From contig OV121098.1 in the NCBI GenBank assembly GCA_921293015.1, forward strand, positions 15,814,161 to 15,878,160: a stretch of 64,000 nucleotides of DNA, read 5' to 3'. Under the pieces are notes generated by a model. It was not told where the DNA came from and ran no database searches. It saw nothing but the letters and a program-made list of their open reading frames with translations. Of the stretch, positions 50,109 through 60,675 are shown piece by piece. The stretch is from Phorcus lineatus (lineage: Eukaryota > Mollusca > Gastropoda > Trochida > Trochidae). Both the position numbers and the translations under genes were made by a program. Each line of letters begins with the position of its first letter. Within the stretch, counting starts at the first letter, position 1.

Positions 50109-51039
50109 GTATGATAAAGGCAACATTTAGCCAATGGTTTAAAGAAAAACGAAATTTACCGAAAACTTCAGTGTCAAAAATAATGTACATGTGCAGTAGT
50201 TTGAGTTAAAGAGCTCTTGCCATCAGAAATGTAAGTAACATGTATTACAGAAAGCGGTAGTCCAATTAAAAACGTACATATCCATAATAATACAATAATT
50301 GTGTCCAGTATGCATTACACTCTCAGCAAAAACATTTTATTTTTCGTAGAATTGGTGTCAGTTTGAAATATCAATTGATTATGAAGATCTCGTTTAAATT
50401 CATTACAAAATGAACAATTGATATTTCTCAAAGGGCCTTAGCAAGTTTTAAAAAAAAATTTTATGTCCTCAAATTACCCACAATAAAAATGAGGGTATGC
50501 CAATTATACGATCTTTAGCGTTTTCCGTTATGCATGTATCCTGTTTGTGACATCTGAAATGCGGTGGTGTATTTGTCAAATCTATAATTCTTTGTGTGCA
50601 GAGCAAATGTTTTACAACTGGAATTCCAGTATGCTGTCAATAGCATCGAGCAGGACGACGGTTGAAAAAGGTTAAGTATTCGAATTATCCTGATAATAAC
50701 GAAATACGTTCCTGAAAACCTCCTGTAAATTCAGAATAATTAGTGGTGTCAGGTTAAGAAATTGTTATGTAATTTTCGAAGAAATAGACATGTAAAATAA
50801 TTGCTTATAAAATTGTGTTACATAATTTTCGAAGAATTAGACGTGTTATGAAATTTTTTTTCTCGTTAAATTAAAAATATTTATTAACGCCAAGAATTAA
50901 TTGGTATCTAAACATCTTTTTATATGTTATGATCTTCAACCCCAAATTACCCCCCTCACCCAATAGGCTTAGACAAATGAGTTTTTTGTTCGCTTGTTTC
51001 TAAAAATAGGTCCACTCATACGGCCAGTCACATTTTGTT
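50109..51039. other. No recognised feature
   Basis: AT-rich. A short local repeat ATTTTCGAAGAA.TAGAC occurs twice at about 50771-50842. Confidence 0.45.
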
Positions 51040-51378
51040 TACGTAAGGAATACCATATTCCCTACTTCATAACACTTGTAAAAAACCATAAACTGACAAA
51101 AGGAATTCCACATTCCCTTCTTCATAACACTTGTGAATCAACCATAGACTGACAAAAGGAATTCCATATTCCCTTCTTCATAACACCTGTGAATCAACCA
51201 TAGACTGACAAAAGGAATACCATATTCCCTACTTCATAACACCTGTGAATCAACCATAGACTGACAAAAGGAATACCATATTCCCTACTTCATAACACTT
51301 GTAAAAAACCATAGACTGACAAAAGGAATACCATATTCCCTACTTCATAACCCTTATGAATCAACCATAGACTGTTTC
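51040..51378. repeat. 56-bp minisatellite, six copies
   Basis: The unit AAGGAATACCATATTCCCTA, CTTCATAACACTTGTGAATC, AACCATAGACTGACAA has GGAAT anchors at 51047, 51102, 51158, 51214, 51270 and 51325. It contains a small palindrome, GGAATACCATATTCC. Units have no spacers, so this is not a CRISPR array. Confidence 0.9.
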
Positions 51379-51395
51379 AAGTGTCCAATAGTCAT

Positions 51396-51778
51396 CTAAA
51401 CTCCTATCATGGCCGAAACCTCATATTCATCCGTCCCTGTGTCAATCCTCCTCATCTCTGTGTTCGTGATATACACGATCTTCTGAACCATGTCTTCAGC
51501 CATGAACAGTTTGAACATAGCCTCAGAGAGGACATGGCCCGTATTGACGAACCGTTGCAGTGGACACCGGGTAGGAGTCTTAGCTGTTAGCAATGGGGTT
51601 GTCGAGCATCTACTGACATCTTTTCCAAGCCTTGTGCATGTTCATGACAATCAGCACTGCTTTCTTTTTCTGTATCACTTGATGATGTGTCATCTCTTAA
51701 ACTGGGCGGAACAACATCCCTGTCTGATCCACTGTCTTCTGAGAAAAATGGGTCTGTGATATCATTGGCCTTATGCAA
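51396..51778 (-). pseudogene. piggyBac-like transposase fragment
   Basis: Read on the minus strand, a first frame (51778-51587) holds an acidic Ser/Asp segment, DPFFSEDSGSDRDVVPPSLR then DDTSSSDTEKE, typical of the start of piggyBac-family proteins. After a frameshift near 51590 a second frame (51593-51396) gives SEAMFKLFMAEDMVQKIVYI then TNTEMRR and DEYEVSAMIGV. This matches the beginning of the DDE_Tnp_1_7 domain (family pattern: F.LFF.DELI..IV..TN, then a W/EI-AFLG block). The catalytic part is missing; the 56-bp minisatellite begins 18 bp beyond. A dead fragment. Confidence 0.6.
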
Positions 51779-52887
51779 AAGTTGCCTAAACTGGCCAACA
51801 TTCCATTCAAATCATCATGCCTCTACCTCTATTTCCTCATCTTGATGTGACAAGAAACTGCCGTCAAATACTTAAGAGAGATATTTTGATGTCCCCTGTC
51901 CTATCTAGCCCAAGCATGCACTTACAGCCGGTAAAAATTAAAAGTGGCCAAAACACGGAAATTACTTATAACTTTGAGATGAAACCTTAATCGCAGAACT
52001 TGAGGAATACTTAAGCTTAAATTGTTTTTCTATTTTTTCCCCAGGAATCGAGGTAAGGGTAATCACATATTTTATGGACGATTCAAATAATTAGTCGAAT
52101 CAAAGAGTTTCATGAAATTAATATTTGGTGTATAAAAATAAAATAAAGATTAAGACACACATTCTATACATTGTGCCTTTCGGTATTGCACCCGCTAACA
52201 TATTTTCTTCTATGCAAATGTGATGATTTGACTTTGCTTAAGATTGGCCTATATATCTGCCAGGCAACACGTACGCGTCAATGTGCTCGTTTTGTTTACT
52301 GACCGACTTTTTAACAAATTGTCATCCACGTGCGACCACAGACATGTTCATTTCACCCGTGACTGAATAGTTTAAGACCGTCTATTATACCAAACTTAAA
52401 CAAAACGAAACTGCGCTTTCCCTTTTACCCCTACACCTAAAGGCAAATGTACTTAATGACCCGAAATTTGGGTCAGCGATACAAGAGTTACTTCCCTTCT
52501 TATGTACCTGTACGGTTCATTCAGCGCGAAGTAACCTCATACTGTAAAATTAGCCCTGAATGTGTATTGTTAATCACATTAGCTATTACTCATCCTTATT
52601 GGAAACCACATAATACGAGCCCTTGAGGAGGATGTATATAGATCTAATCAAATTTCCAACAAGAGCATAAAGATTGATATATACCTCTTTAGATATTTGG
52701 TTACGCAAAATATCGTATGAATTTTCAGGTCATATTGGTGCATGTTTACCTCATTTGACTAAGTTTCTTTGAACTAGCGTAATTTTGCGTTTGCTGTTAC
52801 ACACTACCGTAATTCAACAAATTGACGACCGCTGACTAATTATTGAAAAACACGTTGTATACCACTATTACTATACCACTCACCCAT
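51779..52887. other. No recognised feature
   Basis: AT-rich. May include more of the decayed transposon, but no recognisable coding remains. Confidence 0.45.
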
Positions 52888-53055
52888 ATATATATATACA
52901 TACATACATACATACATACATACATACATACATACATACATACATGTACGTACGTACATGCATACATACATACATACATTCACAGTGGAGGATCCAAGGA
53001 GGGGGGGGGGGGGGGTTCATTTCACCCCTCCCCCCCTCCCCCCCACCCCTTTTAA
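52888..53055. repeat. (CATA)n microsatellite followed by G-run and C-rich tract
   Basis: CATACATA units at about 52900-52978, then a 13-base G-run at about 53002-53014 and a CCCCTCCCCC tract. The frames inside are repeat artefacts. Confidence 0.93.
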
Positions 53056-54574
53056 AAATCAATTATAGATTCAAGGCACCAAAAATAATTTGAAAATCAT
53101 ATATAACGTAACAAAAGCCCAATACACCCAAAATACTGAGAGTAGAGTAGTGTCTGTGTATATATATATATAATCATTTTCATGTAGATTAAATACCTGT
53201 GCCAAAGCGTCCCTTTAAAGAGGCACTCCATTGGTTGTCGTATACTTCAAGATAACAAATATATAGCGCTTAGTGGATGGAAACGATTTCTCAAGTTTTT
53301 TCTAGATCTTCATATTCATATAAATTCATAACTTTTAACATGTACGCTCTGACAATGCAATTTACTACATGCTTGCTGAATAATGTAAAGTCAACTGTAT
53401 TGTGCATATATTTGTATTCAATTTTGGAGGAAATAAAGAAGTCTATCTTTCTATCTGACTTGGGTATTCGAATTTTTAACAAAAAATATAAATATCAAAT
53501 ATTTCAACATTTCGGTATTGAATGTGAGATGTTGAGAATGAATATAATCACAATTAGTGTTTTGACACATCCAAGCGGATTACAATTTTACCATAAATAT
53601 CACGCAGTGTCATTTTGGATGTCGTCTTATGGTTTGCTTTTTTCTGAGAAGCGAAGTAAACAGTCCCTTGACAAATAAGGTTACATTAAAAAAATGTTTT
53701 CGTAAATAAGAAGATAACTGCATCAAGAATATGTAAAAAATCTAAATCTTTCGTTATTGATTAAAGCTTATTAAGAGCTTTTTGACATAATATTATGTCA
53801 TAAAGAAAAAAATCTATTGACTGTTAGTGCCCATATATGAAAACCTTGTTGAGTATGTCTGCGATGATCAATAATGAATTTATTTTACGTAAAAGCAACT
53901 GTTTTATTCCCTGAAAGAGACGTCACAAAACGTAACATAATGTTGTAAAGAAAACCATAATTTTACTGTAATTTTCAAAACTTCCAAGGCATATAAACGA
54001 CCTAAACACAACTCTACCGTAATTCGGTTAATATATTCATTTGATGTGATGACACTTGTACTAGGAATTCAATGCAGGGCATACCATGCATTGCTGACAA
54101 GCGTCATCTTTGTTCGGTTTCATTCAATTTCATTTCCGTATATTTATTTGAAATATTTTATTTAAATTCAACTTCGCATATGAATTGAGGCTTTTTACCC
54201 GAGTGAAATATTTTAAGACACCCAAGAGTTCTTTTTCATAAACTAAAGGAAAGCGAACCATAACTCCATTTATTTGATGTGGTGATAATTTTTATTTCCC
54301 GTGCATACCAGGTGCCCTATAACATTCTTTATCTGCACAGTTGATTAAAGTTCATCTTCACATATGCTTTCAAGCGTTAATAACGCGTTTACAAAGTTAA
54401 TTCGTTTTTCCCACCTCATATTTGTCAGACTTGTAACTTCGCGTATTAGAAAAGGGTCAACCACGTATTCAAAATTTCATAAATATTTTGAAATTTCGAG
54501 TCAAATGCTTTATTATTGGTTCAGACATCCAGAAAAAGCTTCGTACTAGTAAACTAGGAACAGGTATGTCACTG
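53056..54574. other. No gene recognised
   Basis: AT-rich. CCCTTTAAAGAGGCACTCC at about 53211 resembles an end of the TTAA MITE (family A), but no partner end was found. The 133-codon plus-strand frame at 53277-53678 has no recognisable domain. Confidence 0.4.
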
Positions 54575-54960
54575 TACAGTGCAAATATCGTAGTGCAAAT
54601 ATCATGTAATATGGGTTTCGTTTCAACGTCAATAGAATAACTTCAGCAAAACTGACAATGGATCACCCACTGTCCATGTGTGAAATAGCCATTCTTGAAC
54701 TCATTTTGAAATTGTCTGGTCTCTCGTGTAAAAATTCATTTGGCATATTGATATAGACAGAAGGGGTCATATTTTTGAAATTTCAATTTCGTTAAATGTC
54801 AAATGAAATGTTCCATATCGACTCTCTGAGATTAAAACCAACCTAATCACATTGACTTTGTGCTAAGGAACAAACGTGACTAATTTTTAAAGAAGTTTAT
54901 AACTTATAAAGGATTTTATTGATAAAGTTTGATCAATATTTCAAAACTCAAAATATCAAA
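54575..54960 (+). mobile_element. MITE family B, copy 3
   Basis: Carries TCGTAGTGCAAATATCATG from the left end of 6006-6632, then TAACTTCAGCAAAACTGACA, AAATAGCCATTCTTGAACT, GACAGAAGGGGTCATA and CGACTCTCTGAGA. The terminal CAGCTG repeats are lost. Confidence 0.65.
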
Positions 54961-55307
54961 AGTCGCTACTTCAGTAGGTGAACACCATACATTCAAAGTG
55001 TCTTAAATAAATAATGAGCCGATTTTTAGTGCTGCTACGGAAACAAAGCTGTCTCTTTAGAGAGTTCGAATAGAAGTTGTTAACATCGAAACGAAATAAC
55101 CCAATTCAGAACGATTATTTAAAGGCACCATTCCTTAAGTAGGTTATACTCATTCATTGTTCCCGAAAGATATGCACGGATTTTTAGGAAACGAGTCAAA
55201 ATTAAACCTGTTTCCATTGAAATGATATAAAATTCAGAACGGTGAAAAGATAAAAAAAAGTAGATATTACTAACACAAAATATGAATGGGTAACACATAG
55301 ACCAGGA
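54961..55307. other. No recognised feature
   Basis: AT-rich sequence between repeats. Confidence 0.5.
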
Positions 55308-55465
55308 TTTAGTCTAAGAATTTTTTTTAATAATTTAATGTTCCTTCATCTATAATATTTTTTTGGGGCTCCTTATATGTGTATTCAGTCAATCTAGTCT
55401 TGCTGAATGTGGACCTAAACTGTATTAAAGGCTCCTTTATAAACACAATCATGAAGCAGGACTAG
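55308..55465 (+). repeat. Dispersed repeat D, copy 2
   Basis: Homologous to 4781-4930: TTAGTCTA, GTTCCTTCATC.ATAA, GGGGCTCCTT, TGCTGAATG, GGACCTAAACTGTAT and ATCATGAAGCAGGACTAG. Confidence 0.65.
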
Positions 55466-55549
55466 GTAACATACTCCACTGTCCATAAGGTACGATGATT
55501 AGTGTTGAGATCTGCTGTGGAATAAGTTTGATAACGTATTACTTTCTGA

Positions 55550-56292
55550 TTGAAAATTGATAACATTCTTTTTCATTTTGGATTTGGATTTGTTTGGCTA
55601 AGCCAGGAAATTGGTAGCCACAAATTGTTTAATAAATCATTCAGGCAGAGGTTACATGATAATTTACTCCAATCCTGGCAATCATCAATGGAAAACAACA
55701 GTAAATGTAATTACTATAAGCAATGTAAATCTTTATTAAATATGGAAAGTTACTTAACAAATAATGATATTCCTCAATATTTAAAAATCATATTTGCAAG
55801 ATTTCGGTGCTGTAACTTTAAAATAGCAGTTGAAACTGGTAGATACATACATAGGTAACTTATAATGAAAGGCATTGGGTTTTTTTGTAAATCCAATGGC
55901 ATTTAAGTCGTTGAAGATGAGTGGCATCTATTTTATGTATGTGATGCATATTCAGAGTTAAGAAAAAGGTACCTATCAAAATATCTCAGTAAATACCCAA
56001 CTATGATTGATTTTATATCCATTATACAGAGTAATAATGTTAATATCATGAAGGATGTTTGTCTATATCTATACTATGTTGACAAGAAACACAAATCTAA
56101 CAGAAACGAAAGTATGAAGAGAATAAAAAACGAGACATTGAAAATCGTAAAACAAGACGAAAGTGTGTTTACGAGAAAAATACTGAATAAAATGTCTGTC
56201 TGTCTGTCTGAATATTGATAACAGATAAAGAAGTTCACTTGTGAATGAAACTAGCTCTTGTTAAGCAGTCGTTCCTGAATAAAATAAATCAC
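55550..56292 (+). pseudogene. Non-LTR retrotransposon 3' end, copy 2
   Basis: The frame 55550-55858 reads FGFGFVWLSQEIG, SFRQRLHDNLLQSWQ, and IIFARFRCCNFKIAVETGRY. These are LINE C-terminal landmarks (W.SQ..G, FKQRL.D, RF..CN..L.VE.GR). After stops and a shift, VEDEWHLFYVCDAYSELRKR and KYPTMIDFI follow, matching the DE.H.L..C..Y knuckle region, to about 56218. The tail holds GAATAAAATAAAT at about 56275-56290. It continues the same protein region as 10108-10860, so both fragments belong to related LINEs. Truncated and inactive. Confidence 0.8.
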
Positions 56293-56412
56293 GTGTAGGG
56301 ATTCCATGGTTTACATGTTTCATGTTTTGTGGAGCTCGTATAACCCGTTTGAGGAGACTGACAGACAGACAGATAGACAGGAAAGAATGAAAAATCAAAT
56401 CAGAAACCACTA

Positions 56413-56724
56413 CATAAGCGTAATTGAAATTGCGAGCTCCTTCCTTATACCCTGATATCCTTTAGGCTAATAGTCTCGTATCGCTAGCTTTTTAACCAGC
56501 TAATGAGACGACTCCAGCAACAGCGGCACAACCCGGATGGAAAATTAAAAAAAGTAGCTTCAAGCTCCTTGGGTAACGACATCTCATTGGCTTAAACAAT
56601 AACATGTGAGCACAGCAACGAATATAAAGCCGCACCAGCCGTTCGAGGGATTTGGCTCGAAAGAGGTCAGGGTATATGGAAGGAGCTCGATCAGCGGATT
56701 CAATTACGCTGATGTAGCAGGATG
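56413..56724. mobile_element. MITE family E, copy 1
   Basis: The ends AGCGTAATTGAA..GCGAGCTCCTTCC and GGAAGGAGCTCGATCAGCGG..TTCAATTACGCT are inverted repeats. The element matches 58843-59153 along its length, including TCGTATCGCTAGCT and CCAGCAACAGCG. It lies about 115 bp past the stop of the PAN-EB-PAN gene. Confidence 0.75.
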
Positions 56725-56839
56725 AAACCATTTTGTCGATAGAAATGCTTCAATGATTTTACATAGTAAAATCCCTGAACCAATGTGACGCCAAACCAAA
56801 AACACAAGCAAATGAAGAGACACAAGCAATACTCTAAAG

Positions 56840-57102
56840 TCAAGCACAATGCCGATGGTAGACTACCCAGCCTTCTTCTTCATAGTGTCGCTGGTTCTCT
56901 GGAAGGTCAAACCAAGCCGTGTCACACAGATAGCAATAGTTATTTGAAACTTGGTATTCTCCGCTGATGCAGACAAAGGTACTTTCGTTTTTACATGCCT
57001 CCATACAGGCTGCACTCGAACAACCGTTGATGGTCTTGATGTTGCAATATCCAACTCCATGGTCCTTGTACGCGGCAAAGTCATCTCCGTATTTACCGCA
57101 CC
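56840..57102 (-). CDS. PAN-EB-PAN protein, last exon: second PAN/Apple domain
   Basis: Begins after acceptor TTTTGTCATAG (phase 1) and ends at TGA (56842-56840). About 87 residues with nine Cys: CGKYGDDFAAYKDHGVGYC, CSSAACMEACKNESTFVC, ISGEYQVSNNYCYLCD, and GWVVYHRHCA at the end. The C.xxC.......F.C.S.EY......C.L...(x)n..YY.R.C arrangement is that of PAN/Apple folds, which bind protein or carbohydrate outside the cell. The protein ends right after the last Cys, with no membrane segment, so it should be secreted. Confidence 0.75.
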
Positions 57103-57651
57103 CTATGACAAAATACATCATTATCAATTGAGAAAACTAGGCATCTTTTCTTGAATAGCACTATCGGTATGACTTTTAGGGTGGGCAACAAATTTTGAAA
57201 TAGATAGAAAATGAAAAATCTATTAGGAATACAATAGATCATACATACCTCCTTAGTGAAATTTAGTTCATGCAGATGTCGAAAATGCTTTTAATGGTAA
57301 AAATATCTCGGACTATATTGGTGCTTATCAAACTAAACACACTGTTACATGAATAGGTGCGATGACAAAATTAACCTGCATTGACGTTCATGATTTGTGA
57401 TCTAATAAGTTTTAAAAACATATTTATTTCCAAAAATGTTTACACCATAGTTGAAGGGTAAGTTGCATGTTTTTTTGAAAATGTTATTTTTTTAAATTTC
57501 CCCCAATTAACTCTAGTATAGCCAAATACATAATCTCTAGAGGCTCTCTTATCCGGTTATGCGGTGTCGTAAAAGAAACATCAATATCAAGCAAAAACCT
57601 TTGCCGGCTTTATTTTTGCGAACACCTTTTAATCACTTCAGGTAGGTAAAT
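57103..57651. other. Intron of the PAN gene; seed of repeat C at 57600
   Basis: Intronic. At 57600-57652, GGCTTTATTTTTGCGAACAC, CTTTTAATCACTTCAGGTAG match dispersed repeat C and run straight into the 39-bp satellite. Confidence 0.5.
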
Positions 57652-58516
57652 GGATTCACGAAGATAAACTGAAGATGGTAAATTCGTCTTGGATTCACGA
57701 AGATAAACTGAAGATGGTAAATTCGTCTTAGATTCACGTAGATAAACTGAAGATGGTATATTTTACTTGGATTCACGTAGATAAACTGAAGATGATATAT
57801 TTGTCTTGGATTCACGTAGATAAATTGAAGGTGGTAAATTCGTCTTGGATTCACGTTGATAAACTAAAGATGGTAAATTCGTCTTGGATTCACGAAGATA
57901 AACTGAAGATGGTAAATTCGTCATGGATTCACGAAGATAAACTGAAGATGGTAAATTCGTCATGGATTCACGTAGATAAACTGAAGATGGTAAATTCGCC
58001 TTGGATTAACGAAGATATACTAAAGATGGTAAATTCTTCTTGAATTCACGAAGATAAACTGAAGATGGTAAATTCGTCTTGGATTCATGAAGATAACCTG
58101 AAGATGGTACATTCGGCTTGCATTCGCGTATATAAACTGAAGATGGTAAATTCATCATGGATTCACGTAGATAAACTGAAGATGGTAAATTCATCATGGA
58201 TTCACGTAGACAAACTGCAGATGGTAAATTCTTCTTGGATTCACGAAGATAAACTGAAGATGGTAAATTCGTCTTGGATTCACGTAGATAAACTGAAGAT
58301 GGTTAATTCGTCTTGGATTCACAACGATAAATTGAAGATGGTAAATTCGTCTTGGATTCACAAAGATAAAATGAAGATGGTAAATTCATCATGGATTCAC
58401 GTATATAAACTGACGATGGTAAATTCGTCTTGGATAAACGAAAATAAACTGAAGATGGTAAATTTGTCTCGGATTCACGTAGATAAGCTGAAGATGGTAA
58501 ATTCGTCTTGGATTCA
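57652..58516. repeat. 39-bp satellite array, about 22 copies, in the PAN gene intron
   Basis: The unit GGATTCACGAAGATAAACTG, AAGATGGTAAATTCGTCTT is 39 bp (13 codons) and is repeated without spacers. Variants such as ACGTAGATAA and TCATCATGG alternate along the array. Because unit length is divisible by three, long frames exist in both directions (13-residue repeats of the type MVNSSWIHVDKLK). I do not regard them as genes. The array starts exactly where a copy of dispersed repeat C stops. Confidence 0.93.
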
Positions 58517-58842
58517 TTGAAAAACTTGAAAAACATTCATTATGTATATCACTATATTAATCTAAAAGACGAGCTATTATTCCTTTTGGACAATCTATAA
58601 CGAAGCAATGCAAACCAATCAATCTGATGATGAACCCTCCTCTCGTTGATCGTGAAGCAAGAATTTTTATGCTTTTGATTTTTATTCCAGGATATAAATA
58701 ACCGACCTTGACCTTGGGTTCCGACTTAGTTGAACGGTTGCGAAGGTGAAGGTGAAACATGGTTCACGATTTATACCTTGGTCTAGGACCGTTACTGTTA
58801 AATAAAAAGATTAGTTCTGGTAATCAATATCCATATCAACAA
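58517..58842. other. Intronic, nothing recognised
   Basis: Between the satellite array and MITE E. No feature seen. Confidence 0.5.
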
Positions 58843-59153
58843 CATCCTGCTTAATCAGCGTAATTGTATCCGCTCATCTAGCTCTTTCCATATACCCTGA
58901 TATCATTTAGGCCAAAAGCCTCGTATCGCTAGCTATTGAATCAGCCAATGAGACGACTCGCATCCAGCAACAGCGAATGGAAAATTCTGTTAAGTTCAAA
59001 AGAGTAGCTTTAAGCTCCTTGAATAACAACATTTCATTGGCTGAAATAACATCAAGCCGTGCCAGCCGTAGGAGGGACTTGGCTCGGAAGAGATCGGGGT
59101 ATATGGAAGGAGCTCCATCAGCGGATTCAATTACGCTGATGAAGCAGGATGTA
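58843..59153. mobile_element. MITE family E, copy 2 (intronic)
   Basis: About 311 bp with TIRs CATCCTGCTTAATCAGCGTA and its complement ending TACGCTGATGAAGCAGGATG. It has the same order of modules as 56413-56724. It lies about 80 bp from the EB exon, in the intron between the EB and second PAN exons. Confidence 0.8.
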
Positions 59154-59234
59154 TCAACAATAACAGGCAATGGAACCTGTAAACCTTCAAAGATGTGTTT
59201 GTCAATGACAATAACGTTATAGAAAGCAACTCAC

Positions 59235-59357
59235 GCATGACACAGCTACTATTAGAGGGAAGATAACTGTATCCTACAGCACACTGACACGATCCTTGGC
59301 TGCACGTGGAGTTCTGGTAGGAGCAGTCGGCTGAAGATGAGCACTGCATGCCAAATC
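59235..59357 (-). CDS. PAN-EB-PAN protein, EB/EGF-like exon
   Basis: 123 nt, phase 1 at both ends, between acceptor ACCTTTTTTCAG and donor C|GTGAGT. It encodes GFGMQCSSSADCSYQNSTCS, QGSCQCAVGYSYL, PSNSSCVM: six cysteines spaced C-x5-C-x6-C-x4-C-x-C-x12-C, with GY after the fifth, the pattern of EB modules and EGF-like folds. The phase fits both neighbouring exons exactly. The AGATAACT box of the window lies inside this exon. Skipping it would keep the frame and join the two PAN domains. Confidence 0.78.
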
Positions 59358-60675
59358 CTGAAAAAAGGTGTTACCAAGTTAGTTTTCATATTTTCGAACA
59401 AAACACTAACGAACTAAACACAAGTCATTAAACGAAAGATAACACCGCTGCATGACATTGCCAAACAAAACCAACGACAGCAGACAGGACATAGGCTGGT
59501 TCAAAAATAAAAAACAGTTCAAAAGAAGGACATGGGGTGGTTGATAACGCCAATTCCAGTCAATTCATCTGAGGAAAGGAATTATGACGGCGGTGTCAAT
59601 AGCAACGATGGCGTTAGGAGACCTTCCGAGTTAATATGGGATTCGAGCGCTTGACCCTATCACAAGTGTTCCTGACCTTTGACAACAGTGACGTCAATTG
59701 TCATGGATCAGCGAGCGTAAACGTTTTCAAAGCATAAATCCTCGAATGAGGGTAGGTTTTGTCTGTACAAAAATTCAAACTCAGACACGTCAGGAAATAT
59801 GCATTAAATTGTGTTCTGCAAATCCTTAATTTTGGATACGGTTGCGTTATTGGGCGAGGAGGAGTATGTGGGGATCTAGTAACCAACATGCACCAAAATA
59901 CGGGGATGAAATTGTTTGACCTTTTTTCTTCCTCCATCCTGTTTCTGGGTAGAATGTATATTCTCCCGATCAACTTACATGTACCCTCGGTTAAACCCCA
60001 CTTAAAAGTACACTCTGTGACCTTTTACCTATGAACTTTCTAAAAATAGTCAACCAATAAAAGCGCTTGAAATGCGAGTTCTCAATATCAAGACAGCTGT
60101 CTTTTTCATGGATTACTACGTAACTTAGACAGGTTTCTAAAGCAGTATTATCAAATATTTTCCACACTGATAATAGCATTTGATTTGATCATCGCCACAA
60201 TGTTCTCCAGACAAGTACCCTATAGAACACTTATGGTACCATATTTACCAACAAATCTAGAGACGGCCAGGGCGACCTGTGACAACTAAACAACTCGAAA
60301 CAGATCATGCCCTGTCGTCTTATTACAACTTTACTTGTCCAACTCAATATTGATTTAACATTTGATAACATTTTCTGAAAAATGGAGACTTGTTAGTGTT
60401 TGTGAAACTACAGAATGTCTACAGCACATGTCTTTTGATGTCTTTCAAATGTTATCTTCGACTTGGTATGAAATGGAATGGTGTACATATACTTAGGAAT
60501 TGAATACTCTATTATTAATTAAATGTTCTATTTATGTTTTTTGTCAAAACTTTGTCAATTACATATATATTACATAAACTTTCTTTTGAGCACTAAAACA
60601 TGTTTGCAATTTTGAAAATCTGAAATAAAACTTAAAATTTATCTTAAATTCTAAAATTCATAAATAGACAAATAC
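59358..60675. other. Intron between first PAN and EB exons
   Basis: Non-coding, AT-rich, with a GC-richer part at 59560-60000 that has no recognisable feature. Confidence 0.55.

Noticed and set aside
51040..51378. Regular repeat array that could suggest CRISPR
   Set aside because: Units abut without unique spacers and the genome is eukaryotic; it is a minisatellite.
53277..53678. 133-codon plus-strand frame
   Set aside because: No recognisable domain, biased AT-rich composition, no splice or promoter context; likely chance.
57633..58536. Frames of up to 151 codons with 13-residue repeats
   Set aside because: Produced by the 39-bp satellite on both strands, within an intron.
56492..59170. 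Paralogous minus-strand frames containing APSIYPDLFRAKSL at about 56.5-56.7 and 58.9-59.2 kb
   Set aside because: Both coincide with the two MITE family E copies; the similarity is that of the repeat, not of a gene family.
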